A program made the position numbers and the translations under genes. Below, piece by piece: positions 1 through 11,894 of a stretch of 64,000 nt of DNA; the first letter of the stretch is position 1; each line of letters begins with the position of its first letter. This DNA comes from Acanthacorydalis orientalis (Eukaryota; Arthropoda; Insecta; Megaloptera; Corydalidae). A model generated the notes under the pieces. It ran no database searches. It worked only from the letters and a program-made list of their open reading frames with translations, and was not told the DNA's origin. The stretch covers positions 13,892,687 through 13,956,686 of the forward strand of contig CM068320.1 in assembly GCA_034766995.1 (NCBI GenBank), in the 5' to 3' direction.

Positions 1-220
1 ATTACATCATAGTTTCGACCATGCAAAAGTTTCTCGAATTGATGTACAACAGGGATGGTGAAGCAAAAGGGAAGAGCAACAACAGACAATATGACAACAT
101 CCTAGTTGGTTGTGACTACTGTCAGAGGTTGCTTTGATACCATCTCTACCGTGCGCTGCAGCTGGACTATTGTCAACGTGGTGCTTTACCGATTTTAAAG
201 TAACATTAAATATGTCAGAT
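1..220. other. Complex left-edge segment, possible exon tail
   Basis: This stretch is less AT-rich than what follows. Plus frame 3 is open from the window edge to a TGA near 139 (about 45 residues, with a Met codon at 21). I recognise no domain. It could be the last codons of an exon cut by the window edge, or chance. Nothing downstream supports a gene. Confidence 0.2.
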
Positions 221-371
221 ACGAATCAGAATATGAAGTATACAACGTACATACATATATACATAATAATATATAGCATCTATAGGTAGATATAGGGATG
301 AGTAGTATCGAGAAGCTGTATATTTTATGACAATGATCGAAGTGAATATATTTATATATAGGGGATTTTCA

Positions 372-375
<4 letters not shown>

Positions 376-421
<46 letters not shown>
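376..421. repeat. (TA)n microsatellite
   Basis: Pure TA run of about 46 bp; the Tyr-Ile ORF across it is an artefact. Confidence 0.95.
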
Positions 422-425
<4 letters not shown>

Positions 426-432
426 CATGGCA

Positions 433-2340
433 ATTGAATTAATTTTATTTAATGAAATACAAAACAATTTGTTCTGATAAGACTCTGAATTTATTTACTT
501 TAGATGAATTAAAATTATGTGTATATTAGTATGTACAATTAAAATATTTTCTCCTTATTTTTAATAAAATTATTCTTTTCAGTCAGTCCACACTTTGAGT
601 AGATTTTTCATATGGATTTTTTAATTTCGGTAATTTAATAGGAGTTAGCAAAGTTAAGAAGGAGTTCAGTATGAATTAAGAGTGAATACCATATAGATCA
701 AAAAATTTAATTATTTAATTTGAATCTAAAGTCTGCCAAAAGTGTCTTCAATAAAACAAACTAATACCCCGATCATTTTAATAGCCGTATTCGTAATCTT
801 TCACTAAATTCTGCAACTAAATTTTATTAGTTAGTATTGGTTGATTACTTAATCAGATTTTAGGGCGCTTCGACAGCTAAGGTCATTAGCGCCTGAATTA
901 GTTATCATTACTTTATACAGTACTAGATTTAGTTTTACTCGTGAACTTATTGTTAATAAATTTAATAACCATATTAAGATCTAACTGTATAATAAACATT
1001 ACTAACTAGTAAAGCTTAGTTATAGTTTTATGAAAAGATTATAATCATAGCTCATAATATATAATAATTCTATCAAACATCTCATTTATTTGCACGTAAT
1101 CTATCTTTAGATGCAGATAAAGGACAGTTATGTTTTTGAAATTTAAATTCAAGTTAAAAAAAATAATATTCGTTTTAAAATGTTATTCTTTTATATTTTT
1201 ATATAAAATATACTATTACTTTCAAGTGTTGGTTAATTTTTTTCAATCTTAGTTGTTTGAATGACAAAATGACGTCACAAAATTAAATACAATTCCAATT
1301 TGATAAAATTTAGATTGTAATAATTTCAAAATTAAATTCTTAATTTTAAAATTATTAATCTTCGATATATACGTTGCAGCCAACACATTTTATACATTTT
1401 TTTTAAAAAAATACAGCCATAATCTTATTATTATTAATGTAACTAATAAATATAAAGCATTTAATTGGTATAAGAACAGGCAAATAAAAATAAGATATAT
1501 GATAATAAAGATCTTTTTATTGCAAACCAATAAAATGAATTTAAACCAGATTCTCTAAATAAAAATGTTTAAAAATTAGAAAAAAAACAATATTTTAATA
1601 AGAAAAGGTATAAATATAAAATATTCGAAATTTTAAATATCTATCTATTGAATGTATAAATACTTTTGTATTAATAAAAGTATATATTGAAAATAAGTTA
1701 AAAAATTCGAAAATATTTTATTCTTAAAATATTCAAGTTTTTAATATCAATAAAACTGATATTTTAATAGTAACAAAAGGAAGATTATATAATTTATAAA
1801 TATTAAAAAAAAAATTCTCACATATTTTATAATAAGTTATTACAGTTCTCTGTCTACTAGTTATTGATTTCATAAAAATTTTCAATAAACTGAAACCAAA
1901 CATGAAAAAATCACTAATTATTATATAAATAAAACTAATAATTCAATAATTGTGATAATAATATCGAAGAGTTTTTTATTATGGTTAGAAAAAACAAGGT
2001 ATCCAAGTTAATCTACATTGTCTCGAAGTTGTTTAAAATATTAATTGAAATAATTTATGAATATTATTTAATTTAAGAATCAAAAATAAAGTAAGTAAAG
2101 TTAAATGTGTTAAATAATGATACTTGTTGCATAGTAAATATGTATTTTATATTTGTACGCTTTTTTTATTTGAATGTGCTAAAACTGAATAATTTAAGAA
2201 TGAAAAATGATTCTAAACATGTTTTCATTTGTTTATCTTGAAAAATCTTTATAACCAATTTGTCTCATTACTCGATCTATATGTTTGAGTTATTATGTTG
2301 TCCTTTATTTGTTATATAAAAATAAATGAAACATCATCCA
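433..2340. other. AT-rich DNA without features
   Basis: Long A and T homopolymer runs with stops in every frame. I see no repeat, RNA gene or TIR pair in it. Confidence 0.6.
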
Positions 2341-2760
2341 GTTTCAACACGTTCCATAACTTGGCATGCACTATTTCTCGAAACGAGCGGAACATTTCAG
2401 CAAATATGCACGAACCCCCCAGCCTAATGTTTTCCCGAACAGTTTAGATATCATAGTAGCTGCTGAACAAACAATATGACAGGCGGTTAATTCGGCGTGA
2501 GCGTTTGCAAGCATATTGTCACTGTGTGCGCTACAGGCTAAGACAAATTTCACACATGAAGAGTTTTCAATGAAGGCCTTTTTATATATTCTGGTGACAG
2601 TATGACATGTTTTTGTCCGTGAGTACGCGACATACATATAGATGTGTGCGTGTGATTTCGATGATGATGATCTGTCCCCGACATTGATTAGAAACGTATT
2701 TGTAATACTTATAATGCTTATAAATATATGGGGCGCGTTATGTTACAATTGAATCGGTTT
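2340..2760. other. Complex, CpG-containing island
   Basis: Base composition is visibly less AT-rich than either side, without low-complexity runs. An 88-codon minus-strand ORF (2371-2637) resembles no family I know. Candidate conserved non-coding element or enhancer; inferred from composition only. Confidence 0.3.
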
Positions 2761-2850
2761 TTTCTTTACTCTATTTTGGCGGGAAATTTTAATCAATTGT
2801 ATATGTACATCTAAATAGAATACTTATCTTTTATTAACATAATTCTCAAC

Positions 2851-2853
<3 letters not shown>

Positions 2854-2898
<45 letters not shown>
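2854..2898. repeat. (TA)n microsatellite
   Basis: TA run of about 45 bp, some 90 bp upstream of the first mariner derivative. Confidence 0.95.
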
Positions 2899-2901
<3 letters not shown>

Positions 2902-3207
2902 TTGTACCTATAAATAAACAGATTTGCATAAAAATATATAAAAAATAATCCTAATTGTTAAAATCGTAGTAAATGTTAAAAATATTGATTGGTAGGAAAA
3001 CAAATACGGTTTTGATTTTCTGAATACTAACCTAAATATTTTTTAATGAAAGTGTCATTTCATTGTGTTCATGTTAATATTATTTTAGAGTGCATTTTTC
3101 AATCTGTATTTTGATAATATCGACTTTAATTTTATTATTAATTTTGATTCAAATTTGGTTATTGAATTAAAGATGGAAGAGAAGTAAATAACAGCATTTT
3201 TTGTATG

Positions 3208-3480
3208 AGTTCAAAACGGGTGGTAAAGAAACGGAAACTGCTAGTAAGCTAAACGATGCTTTGGTGTGGGTGCTGTTAAGATACGGTGCAATGGTGGTTC
3301 TAAGAATTTCGTACTGGGAACGAGAGTCTTGAAGATGAAGAAGGTCGCGGACGTCCTTCTTCAGTTCATAAGAACAAAATGAAGGCGTTAGTTGAATCAG
3401 AACCACGCACAACAATTCTAGAGCTTACAAAAGTTAGATGTTAGTCAACCAATGGTTCTGGACCACTTGTATCACACTGA
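3208..3480 (+). repeat. Tandem unit 1 inside M1 copy A
   Basis: The unit starts at AGTTCAAAACGGGT and covers the two helix-turn-helix segments of the mariner N-terminus. It lacks several bases near the GTTAAG block and after GCTTACA relative to unit 2, so the frame is broken. Confidence 0.85.
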
Positions 3481-3756
3481 AGTTCAAAACGGGTAGTGAA
3501 GCAACAGAAACTGTTCGTAAATTAAACGATGATTTTGGTGTGAGTACTGTTAAGGAACGTACGGTGCAATAGTGGTTCCAAAAATTTCGTGCTAGAGACC
3601 AGAACCTTGAAGATGAAGAACACAAGCGTCCTTCTTCAGTTTATAATGACCAAATGAAGGCGTTAGTTAAATCAAAACCATACACAACAATTCGAGAGCT
3701 TGCACAAAAGATAGGCTTAGTCATCCAATAGTTCCTGACCACTTAATACAGCTAGG
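3481..3756 (+). repeat. Tandem unit 2 inside M1 copy A
   Basis: It begins with the same AGTTCAAAACGGGT immediately after unit 1, with no spacer. A TAG replaces the Trp codon of the conserved VQWWFQKF segment. The unit runs on into the normal 3' junction and right terminal repeat. Confidence 0.85.
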
Positions 3757-3829
3757 GAAATCAAAAAAGTTCAAAATGTATATAAATTTGAAGTTCACAA
3801 ACCACAATTATTCTTCTACCAACCTAATA

Positions 3830-4340
3830 TAATGATTATTTTTGTGAAATATATATCAAAATTTTCAAAGCACTTAAGTATGTTTCAGATGAAATACAGA
3901 AATAAATATTATTATTATTTTTTTTAAAAAAAAATACGCGGTTAATTTACATATAATCAATTGTTTTTTAATAACGACAGAAAACGGAAAACCTTTTTTG
4001 TAATCGTTTTAAATAATACTATTCCCATTAAAATGCAAAATAGGAGAATGGCAAATAAATTAAAAGAAGCAATAAGTAAAAACGTTATTGAATGTAATAA
4101 CAATAGAACATTTATTAAAAAAAGAACATTATAAAAATAATCACATTATGGAAACATGATGGATGTCGGATAAAATACAACGAATGGTAAATTAACGATC
4201 CCCTTTCATAAGCGCCCACATTATGATCGTTTGTTTCCGCTATAAATCAATATGTATATTGTTTTGTACATAACAATACTTGGCGGCAGTTAAATAGTCT
4301 TTGAATTATTAAATAGAAGTTCCACAGTAATTGATTTACT
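3830..4340. other. AT-rich gap with short complex patch
   Basis: Mostly AT-rich. About 4150-4290 is less AT-rich and might be a short regulatory patch. No gene seen. Confidence 0.4.
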
Positions 4341-4364
4341 TTTTTATATACAGACACATTCATA

Positions 4365-4486
<122 letters not shown>

Positions 4487-4499
4487 TCTTGTATGCCCT

Positions 4500-6090
4500 T
4501 AGTTTTCGTACCGATTAATTTATGTACAAATTCATACACATAGATATAAGAGAATATAATAATATTCTAAATATCGTTTTGTATTGATTATTCTGAAAAT
4601 ATATATTTATGTTCAATGTATTTTCCTTTAAAAAATCATTTGATAATATTATTTATAATGTTAATTTTTGTGTTTTTAACATTAAATGTACAAAACAAAC
4701 ACAACATGATTAATTAAAATAGGAAACAATTTTAAATACGAAAAAAATATAATTTTATTTCAGAAAGGAGATCAGTTAATAATTGATAAACAGAAATAAA
4801 TTAAGACAAATTAATGGTCTTTCTTATTAAAAAAGTTAAACCTCTAATAATACATGATTTTATTAAAAATGATCAAGGAAAATTACATAAATCACAACTG
4901 ATTTATTGTATTAAAAATATTCTCAATATCTAAAATTAACATTTCATTCTGTACTTAAATAAGAAATACGTCAATGACTTTATTTGAAAATTAAATTAAT
5001 CACATAATAAACGAGAAAGTGTCGTATTATCTTTATAATTAAATTTTCTATTTAAAATAATTTATCATAATATTAAATGATTACTTTATATTTGGAATTA
5101 ACTTAATCCGTTGTAAAATGTAAAATTATTCTTTTTTTAAATAGTGTGCGAGATAAAAGTACAACTCATTAGAATTTTCCTTTCATTCATTAGAATAATA
5201 TCTGTTCGGTTTCTAACGAAATGATAATTTTCGGTTTTTTCATAAAAAAAATAGTTATCACATTTAACAAATCGCATACAAGAAATTCCATTAGGGTCGA
5301 AATACATTCTGTCAACTTTTTAAACGCTATCATTTTGTATCAACCGATAAAAAAACCTCTTAATGAATAAAATAAAACCTTATTTAGCAATGAAATAAAA
5401 CAAATATAATTCGAATAAATAACTATATCATTTAGGCAGGTGCGTCTGCCCCTATCATTTACCAGAAGCATGAATAAATATATATTCTAAAATTATACAA
5501 ACTGTCATCGCCGAGCCACACGTTCAGAATACTAAATATTAGTGTTTAGTTATTAGGTAGCAGCCTTGAATAAATATTAGCGATAATGGTAGCTACTTCA
5601 GTTGTTAATACCCACATGATACTTTAATAATAATGCAATAAATATGTTTTTTTAGGTTAACTCTAATTATCTCTAATGGTTTAGTATATCAGTGAGACTG
5701 TATCTTCAAACATATTTCACATTTACAACTCATTATGACAGATTACATAAATCAAAGGTTTTTAAACATATAATTATATTTATATAGCATATGTTGATAC
5801 GTTATAATACAACAAAATTGTCCGTGTAAATAACCACAAACGTAAAGTTCGAGAACGAATTCTAATTAGTAAAATGATAAATACGTGTATTTATAATTTT
5901 ACAAAATAGCGTCTATTAATTCAACGTACCATAAGTCATAAAAATGATAGCGCATTTATGACTGTATTTAAACAACGAATTACAACGTACATCACACGGT
6001 AACATTTCTACACCTATATTATAACTTCTCGCATTTAAAAATTTTTTTTGTTTGATCCGGCATCTATCATCTTTCTTCATTGCGAGGCAA
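4500..6090. other. AT-rich gap with two complex patches
   Basis: No gene or element is recognised. A patch near 5430-5560 includes the interrupted palindrome GGCAG-GTGCGT-CTGCC (with an E-box CAGGTG) and the 12-mer CCGAGCCACACG, which recurs near 6987. Confidence 0.4.
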
Positions 6091-6097
6091 TATATGT

Positions 6098-6152
<55 letters not shown>
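6091..6152. repeat. (TA)n microsatellite
   Basis: About 60 bp, with a TATGTATACATA start. Confidence 0.95.
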
Positions 6153-6156
<4 letters not shown>

Positions 6157-6673
6157 TGATTTGTTTCCTAGCATTCTAAAAAAAGTGAAAACAAATATAT
6201 CTTAAGCATTGTACAAGTAGATAATATCAAAATTCTGTTTTAGTTTGTTACACAAATAAATACAAGTGTTTACTTAAAATATTATTTTATTTTTCTCAGC
6301 TAATTATAATTTTTTACTGAAAATAAACTTGAAATGGTATCGAATTTTAAGTGAATTAGAAAAATACTTTAATATAAGGATATTATTAGATCATAACTTT
6401 ATCAAAACATTTTTTGTTTATGAAAAATATAATTTTACTTACTGTTCTAGCTGTGTTAAAAATAAATAAATATATAAAATGTGAATCGCACAAAAATAAA
6501 AAAGTAATTTTCTAGTAAATAAATTTAAACTTGACAGTATAAATTTGATATGAAAATTAATAGTAGAATGAAAAACATAATTAAGAAAAGTATAAATTTA
6601 TTCCAGTATTATGTATTTAATTAATGTGTATTCAATCTTTTTAGGAGAAAATATTATCGTATAAAGTAAATAA

Positions 6674-6676
<3 letters not shown>

Positions 6677-6764
<88 letters not shown>
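6677..6764. repeat. Compound (TA)n(CA)n(TA)n
   Basis: Two TA blocks separated by ACACACACACAT. Confidence 0.95.
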
Positions 6765-6768
<4 letters not shown>

Positions 6769-6929
6769 TACGAGTTGAATAGGTGAAAAACTAACTGTGA
6801 AGTCATTTCAGTTCGTTTATGATAGCCCATAAAATAAATTCATGTTAAACCTGTAATCATTAAAACTATCTAATGTCAGAAATACACACAAACTGAAATT
6901 TATCTGATGTATGCGAGATAAAGCCAAAC

Positions 6930-7330
6930 TGTAGTGTTTCAAGGACTACCTAAGAACCCATTAAAAATCACCTTCGTAAAAAATCTCCGAGCCACACGAA
7001 GGGACTGTCAATAAATCACAAACAATATGACAATAATAAAACAGTGGCAATTTGCACTGACGTCCACGTATAAATATTAAAAATAATTTTCCACCTAAAA
7101 AATGACAGCAGATCGAGTTATGCGACTAACTGGCATCTTTATAAATTGTCAGAGACACAAAATGCCCTCGGCGCGACTGAGAACGAAATCTCTCGAATTA
7201 ATGAACTGTGGATGATGTATAGCGTGGCTTATTAATTAATATCTGTTTACAACTCGGCTTCGTTGCGAGTCGCGTGGATGACGATGGTATTTGTTCTGAT
7301 GCTTTTTGTTAGAACAGATGTAAAATTTTA
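6930..7330. other. Complex, CpG-containing island
   Basis: Less AT-rich, with motifs such as CCTCGGCGCGACTGAG and a CGTTGCGAGTCGCGTGGATGACG stretch. No ORF of note. It shares CCGAGCCACACG with the patch at 5511. Candidate conserved non-coding element. Confidence 0.3.
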
Positions 7331-7455
7331 TGAATTTATCATCCACGTCTGTTTTATTTTTCGGAAATACGACAAGACAAAGAAATTAAATAAATAATAA
7401 ATGAGATATTAAATTATGAAGAACGGAACTACTTATGTATTGAATCACTTCTTGT

Positions 7456-7456
7456 G

Positions 7457-7510
<54 letters not shown>

Positions 7511-7512
7511 TC

Positions 7513-7555
<43 letters not shown>

Positions 7556-7575
7556 TATATTTGTATGTGTGTGTG
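7456..7575. repeat. Compound CA/TA microsatellite
   Basis: It begins as (AC)n, continues as interrupted (TA)n and ends as (TG)n, giving a near-palindromic array of about 120 bp. Confidence 0.95.
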
Positions 7576-8320
7576 AAATACATGTCAACATTTTTTAAAA
7601 GAAACACTAAAAAACATATTTTTACAAAGTCACTATATTTGTTTTAGCATTAGTTGAAAAAATAACAGTACTTTTTTTTATTTAAAAAAAAAATAATAAA
7701 CGGAAAAAATAAAAAGATTAATAATAAAATTTCAAAAAAGTCATTTGCATTCGTAAACAAGAATACATTAACCTTTGTTATCAACAAAACGACAGTATAT
7801 TAATAATAATCATTAGATAAGCTTTATTAAAAATATTCTGTATAAGTTAATTTTTTCCCACATTGTTGCAACCTAAAAAAATATTAATTTACATAATCGG
7901 TAACTTATCGTTATTCTTTCATTATCTTAATTCACAGCTTGCAAACTCGCCAAATTATCTAACAATTCAATAAGTATCACAAATAAATCTAAGTATCTTG
8001 TATCAGTTACCTAAGAAGAATATTTAGTAATCTTGAATAAAAATTAAATAAAAAAATATCCTGTAATTATGTCATTGTAATCAGAACTACACTAAAAAGT
8101 AGATTATATTAAAATTTAATTGTGTAAAAGCATTTGTACCTAACCGAAACTATTATTTCAAACACTTGAAAACATGATATAAAATTTACTAAAATGTATT
8201 AAAATTATGTTCAAACACTGTCCATGATTTAATGACAAGTAGTTATATCGATATTTTTTATTAAATCAAATTATAAAACATAAACATACTCACCACTCCT
8301 TGAACACAAATACTTAACGT
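7576..8320. other. AT-rich DNA without features
   Basis: No element ends, RNA gene or credible ORF seen. Confidence 0.55.
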
Positions 8321-8344
8321 ACACACATACACACACAAACTCAT

Positions 8345-8379
<35 letters not shown>

Positions 8380-8380
8380 C
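8321..8380. repeat. Compound (AC)n(AT)n
   Basis: AC-rich run turning into pure AT over about 60 bp. Confidence 0.9.
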
Positions 8381-8625
8381 CCGCATAACTGACAAATTAA
8401 AAAAAAATTAAGTTTTCCATAATATAAATGACACATTAACTTGCTATTTTCATCAATTCCATTTAATTTTTAATTAAATTATCATTTATCTAATATCGTT
8501 TTTGTAATATATATTGCTATCTCTGTACCCATCGTATTAAATTTTATACACTTTGTACTTTTTTTATATTTACAGTTATTATATCGTTAATTAGTTAATA
8601 TATGAATAGACACATTTTCACAGGC

Positions 8626-8645
8626 ATGTACACATACATACATTT

Positions 8646-8689
<44 letters not shown>

Positions 8690-8710
8690 GTATATGTGTG
8701 TGAGTGTATA
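8626..8710. repeat. Compound CA/TA/TG microsatellite
   Basis: CA repeats, then TA, then TGTATATGTGTG. Same symmetrical build as the array at 7456. Confidence 0.9.
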
Positions 8711-9049
8711 TAATCGATTCACACATGCGTTTGTATTGACACTACAGCTAAAATAGTTAATATTGTGTTTTTTGGTATTGAAACAATAAAAAAGAGATTT
8801 TCCTATTATACAAGCAACATTAAGAAACGTTTATTTCCTTGGATGTATTAGATTTTTCATTTTTTTTCTTTAAAAGCTTGTGAGTTGTAATTATTCTCTG
8901 AAATAGGAAAAATCGTTTTATTTACCATGTTACATGTACAGTGAGGTGAACATAAATTTATCACAACTTAGTATCAAACTATAATCTTATGTTCTATTAC
9001 TTCATATTAATTAAATGAGTTTTAATGTTACTTGTATGACTGAAAAATA

Positions 9050-9470
9050 ATAACATGACTGGCGCTTTCCTTGCCTTTAACGCTGACTATCGATAGTGAA
9101 CAAAACACAATGGTGATATGTGTATTGTAAATTACATACGCGCTTTTTTATTCTGACGATGGCACTTTGTCACACACATAAACACCGAACAAATGACTAC
9201 GTGGCAGCTTTATGACAAGTGGGCCGCACCAACTGACAATTAGCATGAGTGGATCTACGTTACGGCGCAATCGCCACGCGGTGGATGATAAACTAAGCAC
9301 AGGCCACGCTCTTCATCCGCTGCGCTTTTTATCTGTCATTTCAATTTACACATTCATGCATGTGCGTTCGGGTGCTGGAATTTTTCAAACATTTCCAATG
9401 ATTAATTGTTATGGCTCGTGCTATTCTAACGTGTGTCTATATTTTAAATGGTACCTACCGGAAATGAATT
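9050..9470. other. Complex, GC-richer island
   Basis: One of the least AT-rich stretches of the left part, for example GGCGCAATCGCCACGCGG near 9260. An 86-codon plus ORF (9212-9472) resembles no family I know. It contains a TTTATGAC word of the Hox/Cdx type. Candidate enhancer; composition is the only evidence. Confidence 0.3.
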
Positions 9471-9689
9471 AATTTTTAAAAAAGCATGATCTGTATCAAC
9501 GCGACTGGATTGTTTATATAATCATTAAATTGTCAATTATCACGAGGATACAAATGCTTAAATAACGTGTTTTAAAAAGTAACATGTAACAATATGTCTT
9601 TTAAAATGAAAGCTACTAAAAGTTTACAACTCAATGGATCTATTAAAAAAATATTCGAGACTTACTAACACTATAAGTTTCTTAAATTG

Positions 9690-9691
<2 letters not shown>

Positions 9692-9724
<33 letters not shown>

Positions 9725-9726
9725 AG

Positions 9727-9757
<31 letters not shown>

Positions 9758-9760
9758 GGA
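9692..9760. repeat. Compound (TA)n(GA)n
   Basis: TA run passing into GAGAGAGAGAGAGGGAG. Confidence 0.9.
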
Positions 9761-10078
9761 GATAATAGAATTTTATTAAATATAGTTTTTAAAAGACATT
9801 CGTTTCTTAATACAAAATAAAAAATAGTTCAATATTTTACATTCGTTGTTTATATTATATTAAAAAAGTAATAAATAAAAAAAAAGGAACTAAGAAAAGT
9901 TTCTGTCTCTCGCTTGATTTTAAACTAATAGGTAAATTAGAATGGTACTAGTTATACTCTTATTCATATAATTCAGCGGTTTTCTAAGCATTTAAAAATA
10001 GAAATTTCCCAATATCCATCAAATATAAGTATACAAATATAGACTAAATATTAGGAGTCTATATAAAGAAATAAAATT

Positions 10079-10114
10079 ATATATATATATATATAATAAT
10101 ATATATATATATAT
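10079..10114. repeat. Interrupted (TA)n
   Basis: Two TA blocks split by ATAATAAT. Confidence 0.85.
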
Positions 10115-10171
10115 GGTCAATAATATATAAAAAAGTATAGATATTGATACACTTATACATTGCTTTTCAAA

Positions 10172-10523
10172 TCAATACATTTTCATTAGTGTTACCAAAT
10201 TTTAATAGAAAAATTAATATAATAATAACTAATTCATTAAAAAATTTCAAATAATCCTAACCTTTCTAATGTAAAAAAATATTTTACACTCATTTTTCTG
10301 TATGTTTTTTTTACTAAAGCTAAATTATTTTATATAATTTCTAATTAATACAATATTTTCATTAGTCTTTCAAAATTTTAATAGAAAAATTAATATAATA
10401 ATAATTGATTCATTGAAGATTTCAAATAATCCCAGTCTTTCTAATGTAAAAATTTATTAAACTCATATTTCTGTACGTTTTTTTTACTAAAGCTAAATTA
10501 TTTTATATACGTTTCTAATAATA
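10172..10523 (+). repeat. Direct tandem duplication, period about 176 bp
   Basis: Unit 1 (10172-10347) and unit 2 (10348-10523) share long matches, including TAATAGAAAAATTAATATAA at 10203 and 10379 and CTAAAGCTAAATTATTTTAT near their ends. They differ by scattered substitutions and small indels. No coding potential and no TIRs. Confidence 0.85.
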
Positions 10524-10717
10524 ATATATTTTTGTTTGTGTTAATAAATTCCTTATAACTATTAATAAATGCACTGAGAACAATATTTTTTTTAATAAAA
10601 TTGTTTTTACCCTAAAATTACAATCAAGTTTTCTGAGTACTTCATATAGTTTTTTACTTTCTCGTTTTAAAATATTTCATGTGCTAATACATGTACTTTT
10701 CTCTCTCTCATACGCAC

Positions 10718-10719
<2 letters not shown>

Positions 10720-10769
<50 letters not shown>
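10720..10769. repeat. (TA)n abutting the H MITE
   Basis: TA run of about 50 bp directly to the left of the hairpin element. Confidence 0.95.
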
Positions 10770-10772
<3 letters not shown>

Positions 10773-10968
10773 ATGATTCAGTTCAGGCTTCCACATGGAA
10801 GTATTAAAAGGAAGCGTAGGGGTCAAGAAAAGTCATGTTATTTTTTATTTACTATTTTAGTTCAATTTAAAACTAAAATACAATTGAACTAAAATACTAA
10901 ATGGGGGATAACATATTTTTTTTTAATTTTGCATATTTTTAATACTTTTGTGTGGTAACTTAAGTTGA

Positions 10969-10974
<6 letters not shown>
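10770..10974. mobile_element. Hairpin MITE family H, copy 1
   Basis: The inverted ends read GATGATTCAGTTCAGGCTTC on the left and, reverse-complemented, TATGATTCAACTTAAGTTAC on the right. Symmetry extends inward through CACA..AAGTATTAAAA to a centre of TTTAGTTCAATT / AATTGAACTAAA, so about the whole 205 bp can fold into one hairpin. It lies exactly between two (TA)n tracts, which fits TA targeting. No coding capacity. Confidence 0.8.
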
Positions 10975-11027
<53 letters not shown>

Positions 11028-11028
11028 T
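10975..11028. repeat. (TA)n abutting the H MITE
   Basis: TA run with one CATA interruption, directly to the right of the hairpin element. Confidence 0.95.
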
Positions 11029-11319
11029 ACATAATAACAATAAATTATATCTTGCAGTAATGAATTCTTTTAGTGTTCCCTTTATTTCCATTTTAGGATT
11101 TATTAAACATTTAAAATAAACAAATATTCTGAACACACTTTAAAAAATTTTTTACTGGGGTATAAATTTTATAAACAAATTTGTAACAGCCTCGAAATTA
11201 ACGTAATTATAAAAAAAAACCTGTTTATACAGTATCACCTGTTGAGAGAAACGTACGAATACGAATTGTGTATTTGAACAATTAGTAATATTTCATTTAC
11301 AAAAATGAAGTGTTGATTG

Positions 11320-11660
11320 AAACCTCCCTCGTGAACAAAACAAACTGCCAATATTTTCGTACATTTAGTGCGAAATGACAAGCGTTTCATTAAATTTTCA
11401 TCTCATATTCATTCGTGGCAGCCAGCCTGTGCAAACAACTCCATACAATATTATATACTCATATTGCTTCCGTTTACACAAAGGTGGCTGTGAATAAGCG
11501 CTCAAACCGCGTGCCAATGTTGACATTGCAAATATGATATTTCAAGCGATACCCTTATAATACACTAGCGTTCGTGTTTACATAAAGTGACGTCGTAAAT
11601 ACGAAAATGCGCACTGCTGGGATTCGAAATGATTTGGAATCAGTCTAGAATTACACGTCG
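11320..11660. other. Complex, GC-richer island
   Basis: Non-repetitive sequence with CpGs, such as GCGCTCAAACCGCGTGCC near 11498 and TGACGTCG near 11588 (CRE-like TGACGTC). No ORF of note. Candidate conserved non-coding element. Confidence 0.3.
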
Positions 11661-11698
11661 GCCAAGCAACATACACAACACTATATATATATATATTT

Positions 11699-11771
11699 GG
11701 TTGTTGCAAAAATTAATTGCAGTTTTTATTATTTGACAACCATGTATAACCGCAATCATTTTTGCAACAAC

Positions 11772-11772
<1 letters not shown>
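11699..11772. mobile_element. 74-bp mariner end-only derivative
   Basis: The left end reads GGTTGTTGCAAAAATTAATT and the reverse-complemented right end AGTTGTTGCAAAAATGATTG, meeting after only about 20 bp of interior. The word ACATGGTTGTCAAAT in its right half is also found just inside the mariner end at 11834. Mariner-type terminal repeats with nearly everything between deleted. (TA)n flanks both sides. Confidence 0.75.

Positions 11773-11773
<1 letters not shown>

Positions 11774-11831
<58 letters not shown>
11774..11831. repeat. (TA)n between two mariner ends
   Basis: TA run of about 58 bp lying between the 74-bp derivative and the next mariner terminal repeat. Confidence 0.95.
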
Positions 11832-11833
<2 letters not shown>

Positions 11834-11894
11834 GTTGATACAAAAATAATTGCTGTTTTTACATGGTTGTCAAATTTGTTTTCAATTTTGTGTC
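11832..11894 (+). mobile_element. Mariner terminal repeat, solo end
   Basis: TAGGTTGATACAAAAATAAT plus TGCTGTTTTTACATGG is a left end of the same type as the element at 40220. No matching right end was found before the block at 11895. TTTTCAATTTTGT is repeated twice 17 bp apart at the inner edge. Confidence 0.65.

Larger units (their letters stand above)
2986..3826 (+). mobile_element. Mariner derivative M1 copy A, DNA-binding region duplicated
   Basis: Terminal repeats of the TTGGTAGGAAAA type lie at both ends, the right one inverted before CTAAT. The interior is the M1 5' leader followed by the transposase N-terminal region. This copy is about 840 bp instead of the usual 540-580 because that coding segment occurs twice in direct tandem, at 3208-3480 and 3481-3756. 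The halves differ at many bases and by small indels, and both contain stops, so neither codes now. The catalytic half of the transposase is absent. Such an element could only have moved with a transposase supplied in trans. Confidence 0.85.
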
